A stretch of DNA of 64,000 nt from assembly GCA_048268485.1 (NCBI GenBank), contig JBLWVL010000009.1:1-64000 (forward strand). Direction: 5' to 3'. A model generated the notes under the pieces. That model did no database searches. It worked only from the letters and a program-made list of their open reading frames with translations, and had not been told where the DNA came from. The position numbers and the translations under genes are program-made. Origin of the DNA: Oceanospirillum sp048268485. GTDB lineage: Bacteria > Pseudomonadota > Gammaproteobacteria > Pseudomonadales > Halomonadaceae. Below, piece by piece: positions 42,271 to 50,060 of the stretch. Position 1 is the stretch's first letter. Each line of letters begins with the position of its first letter.

Positions 42271-43541
42271 AATTAACCATCCGTGGTGGTCGCCTGATCG
42301 ACCCTTCTCAGCATCTGGATCAGGTTACCGATATTCATATTGATGATGGTCGTATTCTGGCTTTGGGTCAGGCACCGGCTGGTTTTGCTCCGGAGCGTAC
42401 ACTGCATGCTGAAAACCGGGTTGTAGCACCGGGTTTTATCGATATCGGCGCGCATCTGCGGGAACCAGGCCCAAGCTATAAAGGCAATCTGCGCAGTGAA
42501 ACCAAAGCGGCTCTGGCCGGAGGTTACACGACTATCTGCTGTCGCCCGGATACATCACCCTGCATCGACAGCTCTGCGGTGGTGCAGCAGATTATGGATA
42601 AAGTAGAGCTGATTGGGCAGGCAAAAGTACGCCCGATTGGCGCTATGACCAAAAACCTGGACGGTGCCCACCTGAGTAATATGGCGGGGTTGCAGCACTC
42701 CGGCTGTGTTGCTGTGACCAATATGCGTCAGGCAATCGACAATACTCTGATCCTGCGTCGCTGCTTTGAATACGCTTCCACTTTTGATCTGCGGGTTGTG
42801 TTTTACCCTGAAGATTCCTGGCTGCGTGGTGACGGAGTCGCCCATGAAGGGGCCCTGGCCAGCCGTTTGGGCCTGGCTGGTATTCCGGCTGCGGCTGAAG
42901 CCATCGGTCTATCCCGTGTATTGCATCTGGTGGAAGTGACTGATGTGCGGATTCACTTTAGTGCCCTGTCTACCGCTCAGGCTGTAGCGATGATTGCTGA
43001 AGCACAGGCCAAAGGTCTGCCGGTAACCGCAGATACCACCATGGCGCACCTGACCTATACCGAAACTGAAGTTGATGGCTATAACAGCCAGTTCTTTATC
43101 CAGCCACCGCTGCGAAGTGAAGAGGACCGGGATGCTTTGCGTCAGGGGGTGCGTGATGGCGTCTTGAGTGTAATCAGCTCGGCACATCTGCCACATGAAG
43201 AAGCTGCGAAGATGGCTCCTTTTGCCGCTTCTGAGCCGGGTATGGCGACACTGGAAATCCTTCTGAGTCAGGGGCTTGAGCTGGTGGGTGCTGGTATTCT
43301 CAGTCTGCCACAGCTGCTGGAGCGTCTGACCTCCGGCCCTGCGCAGGCGATGGGAATTACTGCAGGCCAACTGAAAGTCGGTCAACCTGCTGATCTGTCA
43401 GTTTTCGATACCGAAAGTGAATGGGAGGTTAATGGTGAAAATCTCTTCACTGCCGGTGAGAACTCGCCCCTGATCGGCAGAAAACTGAAAGGCCAGGTGC
43501 TGACGACATTAGTCAATGGTCAGGTTGTTTTTGAACGTTAA
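42267..43541 (+). CDS. pyrC': Dihydroorotase-like PyrC' (catalytically degenerate)
   Basis: The 424-residue protein has the dihydroorotase fold, with FIDIGAHLREPGPSYKGNL, GGYTTICCRPDTSP and SEPGMATLEILLSQGLEL. The usual metal motif H-x-H is G-A-H here, and the later DHAPH-like segment is SSAHLPHEEAAK, so zinc ligands are missing. This matches the non-catalytic PyrC' that holds class A ATCase together in Pseudomonas. A functional dihydroorotase should be encoded elsewhere. Confidence 0.9.
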   Translation: MKLTIRGGRLIDPSQHLDQVTDIHIDDGRILALGQAPAGFAPERTLHAENRVVAPGFIDIGAHLREPGPSYKGNLRSETKAALAGGYTTICCRPDTSPCIDSSAVVQQIMDKVELIGQAKVRPIGAMTKNLDGAHLSNMAGLQHSGCVAVTNMRQAIDNTLILRRCFEYASTFDLRVVFYPEDSWLRGDGVAHEGALASRLGLAGIPAAAEAIGLSRVLHLVEVTDVRIHFSALSTAQAVAMIAEAQAKGLPVTADTTMAHLTYTETEVDGYNSQFFIQPPLRSEEDRDALRQGVRDGVLSVISSAHLPHEEAAKMAPFAASEPGMATLEILLSQGLELVGAGILSLPQLLERLTSGPAQAMGITAGQLKVGQPADLSVFDTESEWEVNGENLFTAGENSPLIGRKLKGQVLTTLVNGQVVFER

Positions 43542-43573
43542 TGACTGCGATGCCTGACGATAGATGAAGGAAA

Positions 43574-43614
43574 GCTCTTTAATCACATGCGCTTTTAACT
43601 TGGGATTAAAGAGC
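43574..43614 (+). repeat. 11-bp perfect inverted repeat between pyrC' and cheV
   Basis: GCTCTTTAATC (43574-43584) and GATTAAAGAGC (43604-43614) are perfect complements around a 19-base spacer. No T run follows directly. It may be a weak terminator for pyrBC' or an operator. Confidence 0.6.
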
Positions 43615-43789
43615 GCTTCTGCTTTCTTAACCATGAATCTTATATGTTATTTTTTATTGCTCTGGTAAAGTGGCATTGTGAATAAAAAGAGTCCCTTTGG
43701 GGCAACAGATGGCGATCTTTTTATCTGGCAGACAGGCTGGGTAATAGAGATTATTTACCGGATAACGGAAAACTTCAGAGAGGGAGCTT

Positions 43790-44770
43790 ATGAGCGCTGT
43801 CAGCCCGGAAAAACAAGCGATCCTGCTAGAAAGTGGTACTAACGAACTGGAAATTATTGAATTCCAGTTACGTAAACAACGCCCTGATGGCACTGAGAAA
43901 ATCAGCCATTATGGCATTAACGTCGCGAAAGTCCGCGAAGTGATCCGGGTTCCAGAAACCACCGACTATCCTAATCCTCAGCCTCATCTTGTCGGAGTCT
44001 TCTCTCTGCGTGACAGCCTGATCCCCCTGGTGGACCTGGGTGGTTGGCTGGGCGTGAAAACGCCAACCGCTTTTGAAACTAAAAACGTTATTGTCACTGA
44101 CTTTAACCGTATGGCGAATGGTTTTCTGGTGGATAGCGTCAGCCGGATTCACCGTATCTCCTGGGAAGAGGTTGAATCCCCAAGTCAGTTTCTGGAAAGC
44201 GGTGAGCAGGATTGTGTAGTTGCCGTAGTTCGTCGTGAAGATCGACTGATCATGATTTTGGACTTCGAGAAGATTATCTCTGATATCAACCCCGAACTGA
44301 GTATGGAAAAGTACGACGTCAAAGAAGATCGTAAAGTGATCATCGATGATCGTATGACGGCCAAACGGCAGGCTAATACTTTGTTGGTAGTGGATGATTC
44401 AGCCTTTATCCGTAAGTTGATTGAAACCACTCTGCGTACGGCGGGCTATAATGTTATTGCCGCTAAAGACGGGGCAGATGCTTATGATATGTTACAGGAA
44501 TTTGAACTGGTCGCTGAAGAGGAGCACCTGCCGGTCAGTGATCTGGTGAGCATGGTGATTTCCGATGTAGAGATGCCGCGCATGGATGGCTTGCACCTTG
44601 TCAAACGTCTGCGGGAAGGTAAAGCCTATCGAACGACGCCTATTGTGATGTTCTCCTCCATTATGAGTGATGAGAACCGTCATAAGGCCCTAAGCCTAGG
44701 TGCCAACGACACCATGACCAAGCCTGAGATCGGCAAGCTGGTGGGTATGGTGGATGGTTATCTGTTGTAA
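43790..44770 (+). CDS. cheV: Chemotaxis coupling/response regulator protein CheV
   Basis: The 326-residue protein joins an N-terminal CheW domain (residues about 18-165, YGINVAKVREVI and VGVFSLRDSLIPLVDLGGWLG) to a C-terminal receiver domain (about 195-326). The receiver has the acidic pair in LLVVDDSAFIRKL and the phospho-Asp in MVISDVEMPRMDGL. CheV couples chemoreceptors to CheA and can act as a phosphate sink. GGGAG precedes the ATG. No other che genes are nearby. Confidence 0.95.
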   Translation: MSAVSPEKQAILLESGTNELEIIEFQLRKQRPDGTEKISHYGINVAKVREVIRVPETTDYPNPQPHLVGVFSLRDSLIPLVDLGGWLGVKTPTAFETKNVIVTDFNRMANGFLVDSVSRIHRISWEEVESPSQFLESGEQDCVVAVVRREDRLIMILDFEKIISDINPELSMEKYDVKEDRKVIIDDRMTAKRQANTLLVVDDSAFIRKLIETTLRTAGYNVIAAKDGADAYDMLQEFELVAEEEHLPVSDLVSMVISDVEMPRMDGLHLVKRLREGKAYRTTPIVMFSSIMSDENRHKALSLGANDTMTKPEIGKLVGMVDGYLL

Positions 44771-44801
44771 CGCTTATCTCTGACAGAATCGCATAACAAA
44801 C

Positions 44802-44833
44802 GCCCGGCTGTGAAAACAGCCGGGCATTTTTTT
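44802..44833. terminator. Terminator after cheV
   Basis: Perfect stem GCCCGGCTGT / ACAGCCGGGC with a GAAA tetraloop, followed by ATTTTTTT on the plus strand. It separates cheV from the convergent NYN gene. Confidence 0.95.
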
Positions 44834-44850
44834 GTTGGTGTGATTTACCT

Positions 44851-45549
44851 TCAATTGTAATGACTTGGAACTTTCAATCGATTGACGAATGTTTTTAGAC
44901 CGTCAATATGTTCGGCGAGATCCCCTTTTACAGATCGTCCCATTGCGTCGAGAATAAAGTGCGCTCCTTCAATCCTTGCTAGTTTTGCCGCAGGCACAAA
45001 GTCACTATCACCCGATATTAGAATGATTTTGTTGGCTAATTTCTTCAACACTACACTGGCAATATCGATTCCGAGCTTCATATCTACGCCTTTTTGTCGT
45101 GGGCGAAGTGAAACATTGTTGGGGTTAATCTCTTTGAGGTCGACTTCACCTCTTATTAGTTTGTTGAAGTTATGTACCTTGTCTTTCCTAATAAAGCCCC
45201 ACTCTTTATCGGTTTGGCTGAGATGACCCATTCTGCATGCGACATAAGGCTGATGAAGAAGAAGCGCTTCATGCAATTTGTTTTTATAGAGAGTGATATT
45301 GCTCTTGGAAAAGTCGACTTGCTGGTTTGTGAGAGGATGATGAGCTTTGATTTCGAGTGGAGGGCAGTCGTAATAGTAGATACGATATAGATCTTCACCA
45401 TTTTTACGATCAACATGCCAAATCCAGTAGTGCCACATTCTTTTAGCAAGGTCTTCTGGCGGCATTTTCATTTCAGGATCAATCTTTGAGGTAAAGATTC
45501 GGTTGAAAAATCCAGCATCTACAAAGATAGCTACAGTTTTACGTGACAT
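44851..45549 (-). CDS. NYN domain (PIN-like) protein, putative nuclease
   Basis: The 232-residue protein has the NYN/LabA-like acidic motifs: IFVDAGFFNRIF at the N-terminus, KGVDMKLGIDIASVV near residue 155, and ILISGDSDFVPAAKLAR near 180. NYN proteins are PIN-fold ribonucleases or RNA-binding enzymes. The gene looks more AT-rich than its neighbours (for example 45270-45330) and sits between a chemotaxis gene and an ECF-controlled operon, so it may have been acquired. AAGGAG lies 6 bases before the ATG. A terminator-like hairpin directly precedes that site. Substrate and role are unknown. Confidence 0.85.
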   Translation of the reverse strand: MSRKTVAIFVDAGFFNRIFTSKIDPEMKMPPEDLAKRMWHYWIWHVDRKNGEDLYRIYYYDCPPLEIKAHHPLTNQQVDFSKSNITLYKNKLHEALLLHQPYVACRMGHLSQTDKEWGFIRKDKVHNFNKLIRGEVDLKEINPNNVSLRPRQKGVDMKLGIDIASVVLKKLANKIILISGDSDFVPAAKLARIEGAHFILDAMGRSVKGDLAEHIDGLKTFVNRLKVPSHYN

Positions 45550-45565
45550 CCCAGTCTCCTTAACG

Positions 45566-45618
45566 AAAAAACCCCTGAGTCGTCATTTCCCGGATTGTGG
45601 GACGAGTCGTCAGGGGTT
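45566..45618 (-). terminator. Terminator-like hairpin in the leader of the NYN gene
   Basis: In minus orientation AACCCCTGA (45618-45610) pairs with TCAGGGGTT (45578-45570), and an inner TCGTC/GACGA stem (45605-45601 with 45584-45580) adds stability. TTTTTT follows at 45571-45566. It lies 4 bases before the AAGGAG ribosome binding site of the NYN gene. It also falls after the SnoaL-like gene, so it could end that operon or act as an attenuator. Confidence 0.75.
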
Positions 45619-45648
45619 GTATGTCCTGTGAGCTGAACGCTCATTTGC

Positions 45649-45676
45649 ATAATAGCTTACTAATATCGGAATGCAA
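45649..45676 (-). promoter_or_regulatory. Possible sigma-70 promoter upstream of NYN leader
   Basis: Minus-strand TTGCAT (45676-45671), a 16-base spacer, and TATTAT (45654-45649). Transcription from here would run through the terminator-like hairpin within about 25 bases. The -35 element is only half-matched. Confidence 0.4.
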
Positions 45677-45724
45677 GAAAAGATCAGCCAGCAAACCATT
45701 CAATGCGTTGAACTTCGAGGTGAA

Positions 45725-46231
45725 TCAGCCCTTCCCCGCATTCGCCACTTTGGCTTTGATCCAGCCCGTGATACGGCCAAAAAACGGCAGTTTTTCGTAG
45801 AAATGCTCACCCGCATCCCAGAAGTCGGTGTGGTGGGTGATACGGCCTTCCTCATCCTGTTCAATCTCGCTGACGCCGGGAAACTCCCATAGGCCGATGG
45901 TGTCCAGGTGACCACTGAAGCGCCATTTCACCAGATAGTGCCGATTGTGCAGCTTGTCATGTTCCGGGTGTTCAAATACTGCTTCTATCAGAAAGCGAGC
46001 ATCTTTAACCGAACTGTGAAAGTGATTCAGTAGCCGGCATAAAGCATCCGGGCCATTGATCCGTTGAAAAGGGTCTTTGAAGACAATATTGGAGTGCACC
46101 AGGTGAGTGATATCCGCAGGGGTAAGCGGCTTAGTATGTTGGGCTCCCTGGAACAGTTTAATGTACTGTTTCAGTTGCTGATGCAGTTGATCCTGTTGAT
46201 GGGTTTGCTCTGCTTCGGCATTAGCGTCCAT
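45725..46231 (-). CDS. SnoaL-like / NTF2 superfamily protein
   Basis: The 168-residue protein has the cone-shaped NTF2/SnoaL pattern: NIVFKDPFQRINGPDALCRLL, HYLVKWRFSGH and ITHHTDFWDAGEHFYEKLP. Such proteins bind small hydrophobic ligands or isomerise them; a member of this family is commonly encoded in ECF-ChrR operons. It overlaps the SDR gene by 11 bases and is the last gene of the operon. Confidence 0.85.
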   Translation of the reverse strand: MDANAEAEQTHQQDQLHQQLKQYIKLFQGAQHTKPLTPADITHLVHSNIVFKDPFQRINGPDALCRLLNHFHSSVKDARFLIEAVFEHPEHDKLHNRHYLVKWRFSGHLDTIGLWEFPGVSEIEQDEEGRITHHTDFWDAGEHFYEKLPFFGRITGWIKAKVANAGKG

Positions 46232-46985
46232 GGCCGGTACCTCTGTTGATCAATGGAAAGAAGATACGATCAGGTAACCATTTTAGCACGCTCATGGCAA
46301 TGGCCATGCGGGTTGGGAATACCACTTCAAACTGTTTGCCGGACAGGCCTTTGATGATGGCGCTGGCGGCTTTGTCCACGGTGATCAGGAAGGGCATGTC
46401 GAAATCATTTTTATCGGTCAGCGGTGTTTTAACAAAGCCGGGGTTGATCAGTCGGATATCAACACCGGAACGGTAGAGCTCGGAGCGAAGCGATTCCGCC
46501 AGATTGATCAGTGCCGCCTTACTGGCACCATAGGCGCTGGCGGTCGGCAACCCACGGTAACCGGCAACTGAGGCAACAATCGCGATCTGCCCACTTTCTT
46601 GCTTCAGGTAATGGGGCAGTAAAACCTCAAGTGGTATCGCTGACCCCAGGGTGTTGACCTGTAAGAGCTTGCTTACCGTTTCAGCACTGAATTCATTAGC
46701 AGGCATCGGCTTGTGGGTACCTGCATTCAGTATCACACGATCAGGGAGCCGCTCCTGTTCAATTAGCTGATTTAGAGATGCTGAGACCTGATCTCTGTCT
46801 GTCACATCGCAGGGCAAAGCCAGAATTCGTCCGGTCAGGCTGGCAGCTTCATCGACAACTTTCTGCAGGTTTTCTTTACTTCGGGCGCTTATCGCCACGG
46901 TCTTTCCGGCATTAGCATAAGCCAGAGCGACCGCTTTACCGATACCCTGGCTGGCACCGGTAATCCAGATCAGTTCCTGTGACAT
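46221..46985 (-). CDS. Short-chain dehydrogenase/reductase
   Basis: The 254-residue Rossmann protein has ITGASQGIGKAVALAYA (cofactor glycines), ILNAGTHKP, and the catalytic Ser and Tyr-x3-Lys in SAYGASKAALINLAESL. The C-terminus has a hydrophobic patch. The substrate is unknown; the operon partners suggest a lipid or lipid-peroxide product. GAGGTGATCTT precedes the ATG. It is separated from the upstream gene by 71 bases. Confidence 0.92.
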   Translation of the reverse strand: MSQELIWITGASQGIGKAVALAYANAGKTVAISARSKENLQKVVDEAASLTGRILALPCDVTDRDQVSASLNQLIEQERLPDRVILNAGTHKPMPANEFSAETVSKLLQVNTLGSAIPLEVLLPHYLKQESGQIAIVASVAGYRGLPTASAYGASKAALINLAESLRSELYRSGVDIRLINPGFVKTPLTDKNDFDMPFLITVDKAASAIIKGLSGKQFEVVFPTRMAIAMSVLKWLPDRIFFPLINRGTGHGR

Positions 46986-47056
46986 AAGATCACCTCGTAA
47001 TGTCCTGGCGTGCAGGTATGAGTATTTCTTTATTCAGCCCAGTGACGGGCGTGGAT

Positions 47057-47869
47057 TTATTCATCCGGATAGCAGCGTTGGCAATTGAGCTGGATAGTTG
47101 AGCCATCATCGGCAATAAAACGCATCCGTACCCAGCGCTGATCACTGGCGTACCAAACCCAGGTATCTTTCAGGTCTCCTGTGTAGCGGTAACGGGTGGC
47201 GAGTACTTCTTCACGACCATCGGAAACCCGTTCAAGGTCTTCTTTTTTCAGTCGGATCTGATTCAATTCTCCCGTGAGGGAGTTGAACAGCTGTCTTTGT
47301 CGAATAATGCCACGGTTATAGTGATTGCTCAGAGCCAGAGTCTGCGCGCCATTTGTGAGCGGTTTAGCGGATTCTGTCGCCATTTCACCTTTCTTAGCTT
47401 GGCGTAAACCTCCGCGCCAAAAGGGCAGCCCACTGGCATCCTGTGTGCGTTGCAGAAAGGTTTCGCTCAGCTCACCATTACGGTCAATTCGGCTGGAGAA
47501 GCTCGTCAGCCTGTTTCCCTGCCATTGCTCGATACCCAGATAACGAAAGCGGTATGAGAAAAAGAGAAAGGCTTTAAAATCCAGCGCCATTCTGCTTTCA
47601 ACCTGCCAGCTTGCATCATTACCCGTAAAGTTAAGCTGATAGCTGCCTACCGGTTTGCCATTACGGGTGACTTCAAAGCTGAGTTGATCACCATACAAGC
47701 GCTGCCAATGGGGCAGGCTATGAAAACTTTTCTGAGGTAAAATTTGCTGTATGGCGCTGTTATTCGCTATCGCTTGCCGATCAGTGAGCAGAGCACTACT
47801 GAGAGCGATAACAAGGCTTGCCAGTAGACGCTGCTTGCTGCTGTGTATCGGTGTCTGTGAGCTGGCCAT
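47057..47869 (-). CDS. DUF6134-like periplasmic protein of the ECF-ChrR operon
   Basis: The 270-residue protein has a signal-type N-terminus (LLASLVIALSSALLTDRQAIA) and beta-strand repeats: LSFEVTRNGKPVGSYQLNF, FRYLGIEQWQGNRL and ATRYRYTGDLKDTWVWYASD. This fits the DUF3108/DUF6134 group of lipocalin-like envelope proteins, and the family name is tentative. It sits 4 bases after the Cfa-like gene, in the operon of lipid-modifying enzymes. It may bind the modified lipid; this is inference. Confidence 0.7.
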   Translation of the reverse strand: MASSQTPIHSSKQRLLASLVIALSSALLTDRQAIANNSAIQQILPQKSFHSLPHWQRLYGDQLSFEVTRNGKPVGSYQLNFTGNDASWQVESRMALDFKAFLFFSYRFRYLGIEQWQGNRLTSFSSRIDRNGELSETFLQRTQDASGLPFWRGGLRQAKKGEMATESAKPLTNGAQTLALSNHYNRGIIRQRQLFNSLTGELNQIRLKKEDLERVSDGREEVLATRYRYTGDLKDTWVWYASDQRWVRMRFIADDGSTIQLNCQRCYPDE

Positions 47870-47873
47870 GACT

Positions 47874-49193
47874 TTACTCCGGCTTTTTCAGGCGAAACAG
47901 ATAAACATCGATACTTTCATGGCGAAAACCGCTTTCACAGTAGCATAGGTAATAACGCCAGAGACGGCGGAAGCGTTCATCAAACCCCAGGGGTTTAATG
48001 CCTTCCCAGGCCGCATCAAAGTTGTTGCGCCACTCAGAAAGTGTGTGGGCGTAGTCCTGCCCGAAGGACTGGAGAAAGTTAAGATCCAGGCCTGCCTGTT
48101 CAGCTTGCCGCTGTACAACTTCCGGCGTCAGTAACATACCGCCGGGGAAGATGTGGCGCTGAATAAAGTCGGCATTGTTGCGATAGTTTTCAAAGCGTTC
48201 CCTGTCAATGGTGATCACCTGGATCACGGCTTCGCCACCGGGCTTCAGGCGGTCATAGAGTGTTTTGAAGTAAGTGGGCCAATGCTCTTCTCCAACCGCT
48301 TCAAGCATTTCGATGGAGGCGATCTTGTCGTACTGCCCTTCGATCATTCGATAGTCGGTCAGAGTTGCTTCACCCCGGTTATCCACAGCCCGATGCTGGA
48401 GCCGGTGCTGTGCCCAGCTAAGTTGCTCTGTGGATAAGGTAACGCCGTGGTACTGACTATCCTCATGCTGTGTCAGCAGGCGTTCAGCAAAACCGCCCCA
48501 GCCGCAGCCGATCTCCAGGACTTTGTCTTCTGGCTGAATATTGAGCAGCTCCAGTATACGGTCGTATTTGTTGTACTGTGCGCTCTGCAGGGTTTCTTTT
48601 GGGTTCTGATACAGCGCCGAAGAATAGGTCATGCTGGGGTCGAGCCACTGGGCGTAAAACTGGTTACCCAGATCGTAATGTGCAGAAATATTACGACGAC
48701 TGCCTTTCAGGCTATTGTTATTCAGTCGGTGCAGTAAACGGTGTATCCAGCGGCCAACGGTACTACCATCAAATACGTCATCCAGCGCCTGAGTGTTGTG
48801 CATCGCCCACTCGGTGACCTGTAGCAGGTCATCGGTTTCCCAGTCACCCTCGATATAGGCTTCACCCCAGCCCAGAACCCCGGATATATAGGCTTTACGG
48901 ATGGCAGCAGTACTCTTGATGTGAATTGTCGGGGCGGGAGTTGATTCCTGAATATCACCAATATGGACGGCACGGTTGTCTGGCAGTACCAGCGTCAGGC
49001 GACTGAGGCGGGCTTTCTGCATGGTATTGATCAGCCAACGCCAGAATGGGTGGCGAATCTGGCTGGCTTCCACGACATAAATGGCTTGCAACTCATTTAC
49101 ATCAGGTTTATTACGACTGAAACCTGAAGCCGATACCGCAGTGCTTTCAGAAGAGGCTGGAGCCTGTGGCGTTGAGTGTGAATTGGACAGCAT
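47874..49193 (-). CDS. Cyclopropane-fatty-acyl-phospholipid synthase family methyltransferase
   Basis: The 439-residue protein has a lipid-binding N-terminal domain and an SAM-methyltransferase domain with KVLEIGCGWGGFAERLL, SIEMLEAVGEEHW and FIQRHIFPGGML. It methylates unsaturated acyl chains of phospholipids. The pairing with a flavin amine oxidase and DUF1365 under an ECF-ChrR promoter resembles the UfaM-type module that makes methylated or furan fatty acids, as well as Cfa-like enzymes of this operon type; which product is made cannot be told from sequence. Confidence 0.88.
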   Translation of the reverse strand: MLSNSHSTPQAPASSESTAVSASGFSRNKPDVNELQAIYVVEASQIRHPFWRWLINTMQKARLSRLTLVLPDNRAVHIGDIQESTPAPTIHIKSTAAIRKAYISGVLGWGEAYIEGDWETDDLLQVTEWAMHNTQALDDVFDGSTVGRWIHRLLHRLNNNSLKGSRRNISAHYDLGNQFYAQWLDPSMTYSSALYQNPKETLQSAQYNKYDRILELLNIQPEDKVLEIGCGWGGFAERLLTQHEDSQYHGVTLSTEQLSWAQHRLQHRAVDNRGEATLTDYRMIEGQYDKIASIEMLEAVGEEHWPTYFKTLYDRLKPGGEAVIQVITIDRERFENYRNNADFIQRHIFPGGMLLTPEVVQRQAEQAGLDLNFLQSFGQDYAHTLSEWRNNFDAAWEGIKPLGFDERFRRLWRYYLCYCESGFRHESIDVYLFRLKKPE

Positions 49194-49196
49194 GGT

Positions 49197-50060
49197 TTAT
49201 TCCTCTTTTGTTGTCGTTGCCAGAGGCTGGCCTTTAGAGACAAGCGGGGGGGGAGTGATGCCTTTGCGGCTGACCAGTGGAATCTTTTTCAGCCACAGGC
49301 GCAGAGCCTCCCAGTGAATGCCCGCGATCACTTTGTAGGTAAACAGGGGGCGTTTCAGTGCCATAGCGATCAGCCCTTTGGCGGTCAGAGGGGTGCTCTT
49401 TCCGGTGAGTGTGGCATTTAACAGCAGACCTTCACGGTCCTCCTGACGAATCAGTACCTTGAGTACATCCCCCGGTGTGGCGATCCGAAAACGGTACTGA
49501 CAATCCATATTGATAAAAGGCGAGACATAGAAAACTTTATCTGCCTGATGGCGCAGGGATGATTTCTTACCGACCTGAACCGGCTTGGCTTCTACCGAAT
49601 AGATATGCTTCTGGTTGAAGGTATTACTCACCTGATAAAGCGTGGTGTAAAGCTCGCCGGCTGCGTTGTAGCAGAAGAAAATGCAGAGGGGGTTAAAGCT
49701 ATAACCCAGATGTCGTGGCATACACAACAACTCAATACGTGATGCAGGCGCGCAATGGCTATCCGCCAGCAGGCGCTGGACATGCTGCTTTATCGTATCA
49801 CCTTCGTGGGCAACATAGTCCTTATCGTAAAGACTGAACAGGCCGGAATGGTTGTGGCCGAACAGGTTCAGGCCAAACCTTCTCCCAAAATGGTTTTCCA
49901 GGGCATCCAGTTCGTCCAGATCCAGCAGAAAGGTGCCGGTTTTATAGACAAAGCGGTGTCGTACCGGTTTAACCCGGTCGTGCATCACGGTGCTGTAATA
50001 GAGGCGACTGTTAAAGCCGCTATCGGAATATTCAGACAGAGACATATCCATTGCTCCCAA
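49197..50060 (-). CDS. DUF1365 domain-containing protein
   Basis: The 287-residue protein has the DUF1365 pattern: SRLYYSTVMHDRVKPVRHRFVYK is split here as YYSTVMHDR and VRHRFVYKTGTF. It continues with LLCMPRHLGYSFNPLCIFFCY, NTFNQKHIY and KVFYVSPFINMDCQYRFR. The family is unassigned biochemically but nearly always sits between an FAD amine oxidase and a Cfa-like methyltransferase, as here. The overlap with neighbours is tight (0-3 bases), so expression is coupled. Confidence 0.92.
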   Translation of the reverse strand: MGAMDMSLSEYSDSGFNSRLYYSTVMHDRVKPVRHRFVYKTGTFLLDLDELDALENHFGRRFGLNLFGHNHSGLFSLYDKDYVAHEGDTIKQHVQRLLADSHCAPASRIELLCMPRHLGYSFNPLCIFFCYNAAGELYTTLYQVSNTFNQKHIYSVEAKPVQVGKKSSLRHQADKVFYVSPFINMDCQYRFRIATPGDVLKVLIRQEDREGLLLNATLTGKSTPLTAKGLIAMALKRPLFTYKVIAGIHWEALRLWLKKIPLVSRKGITPPPLVSKGQPLATTTKEE

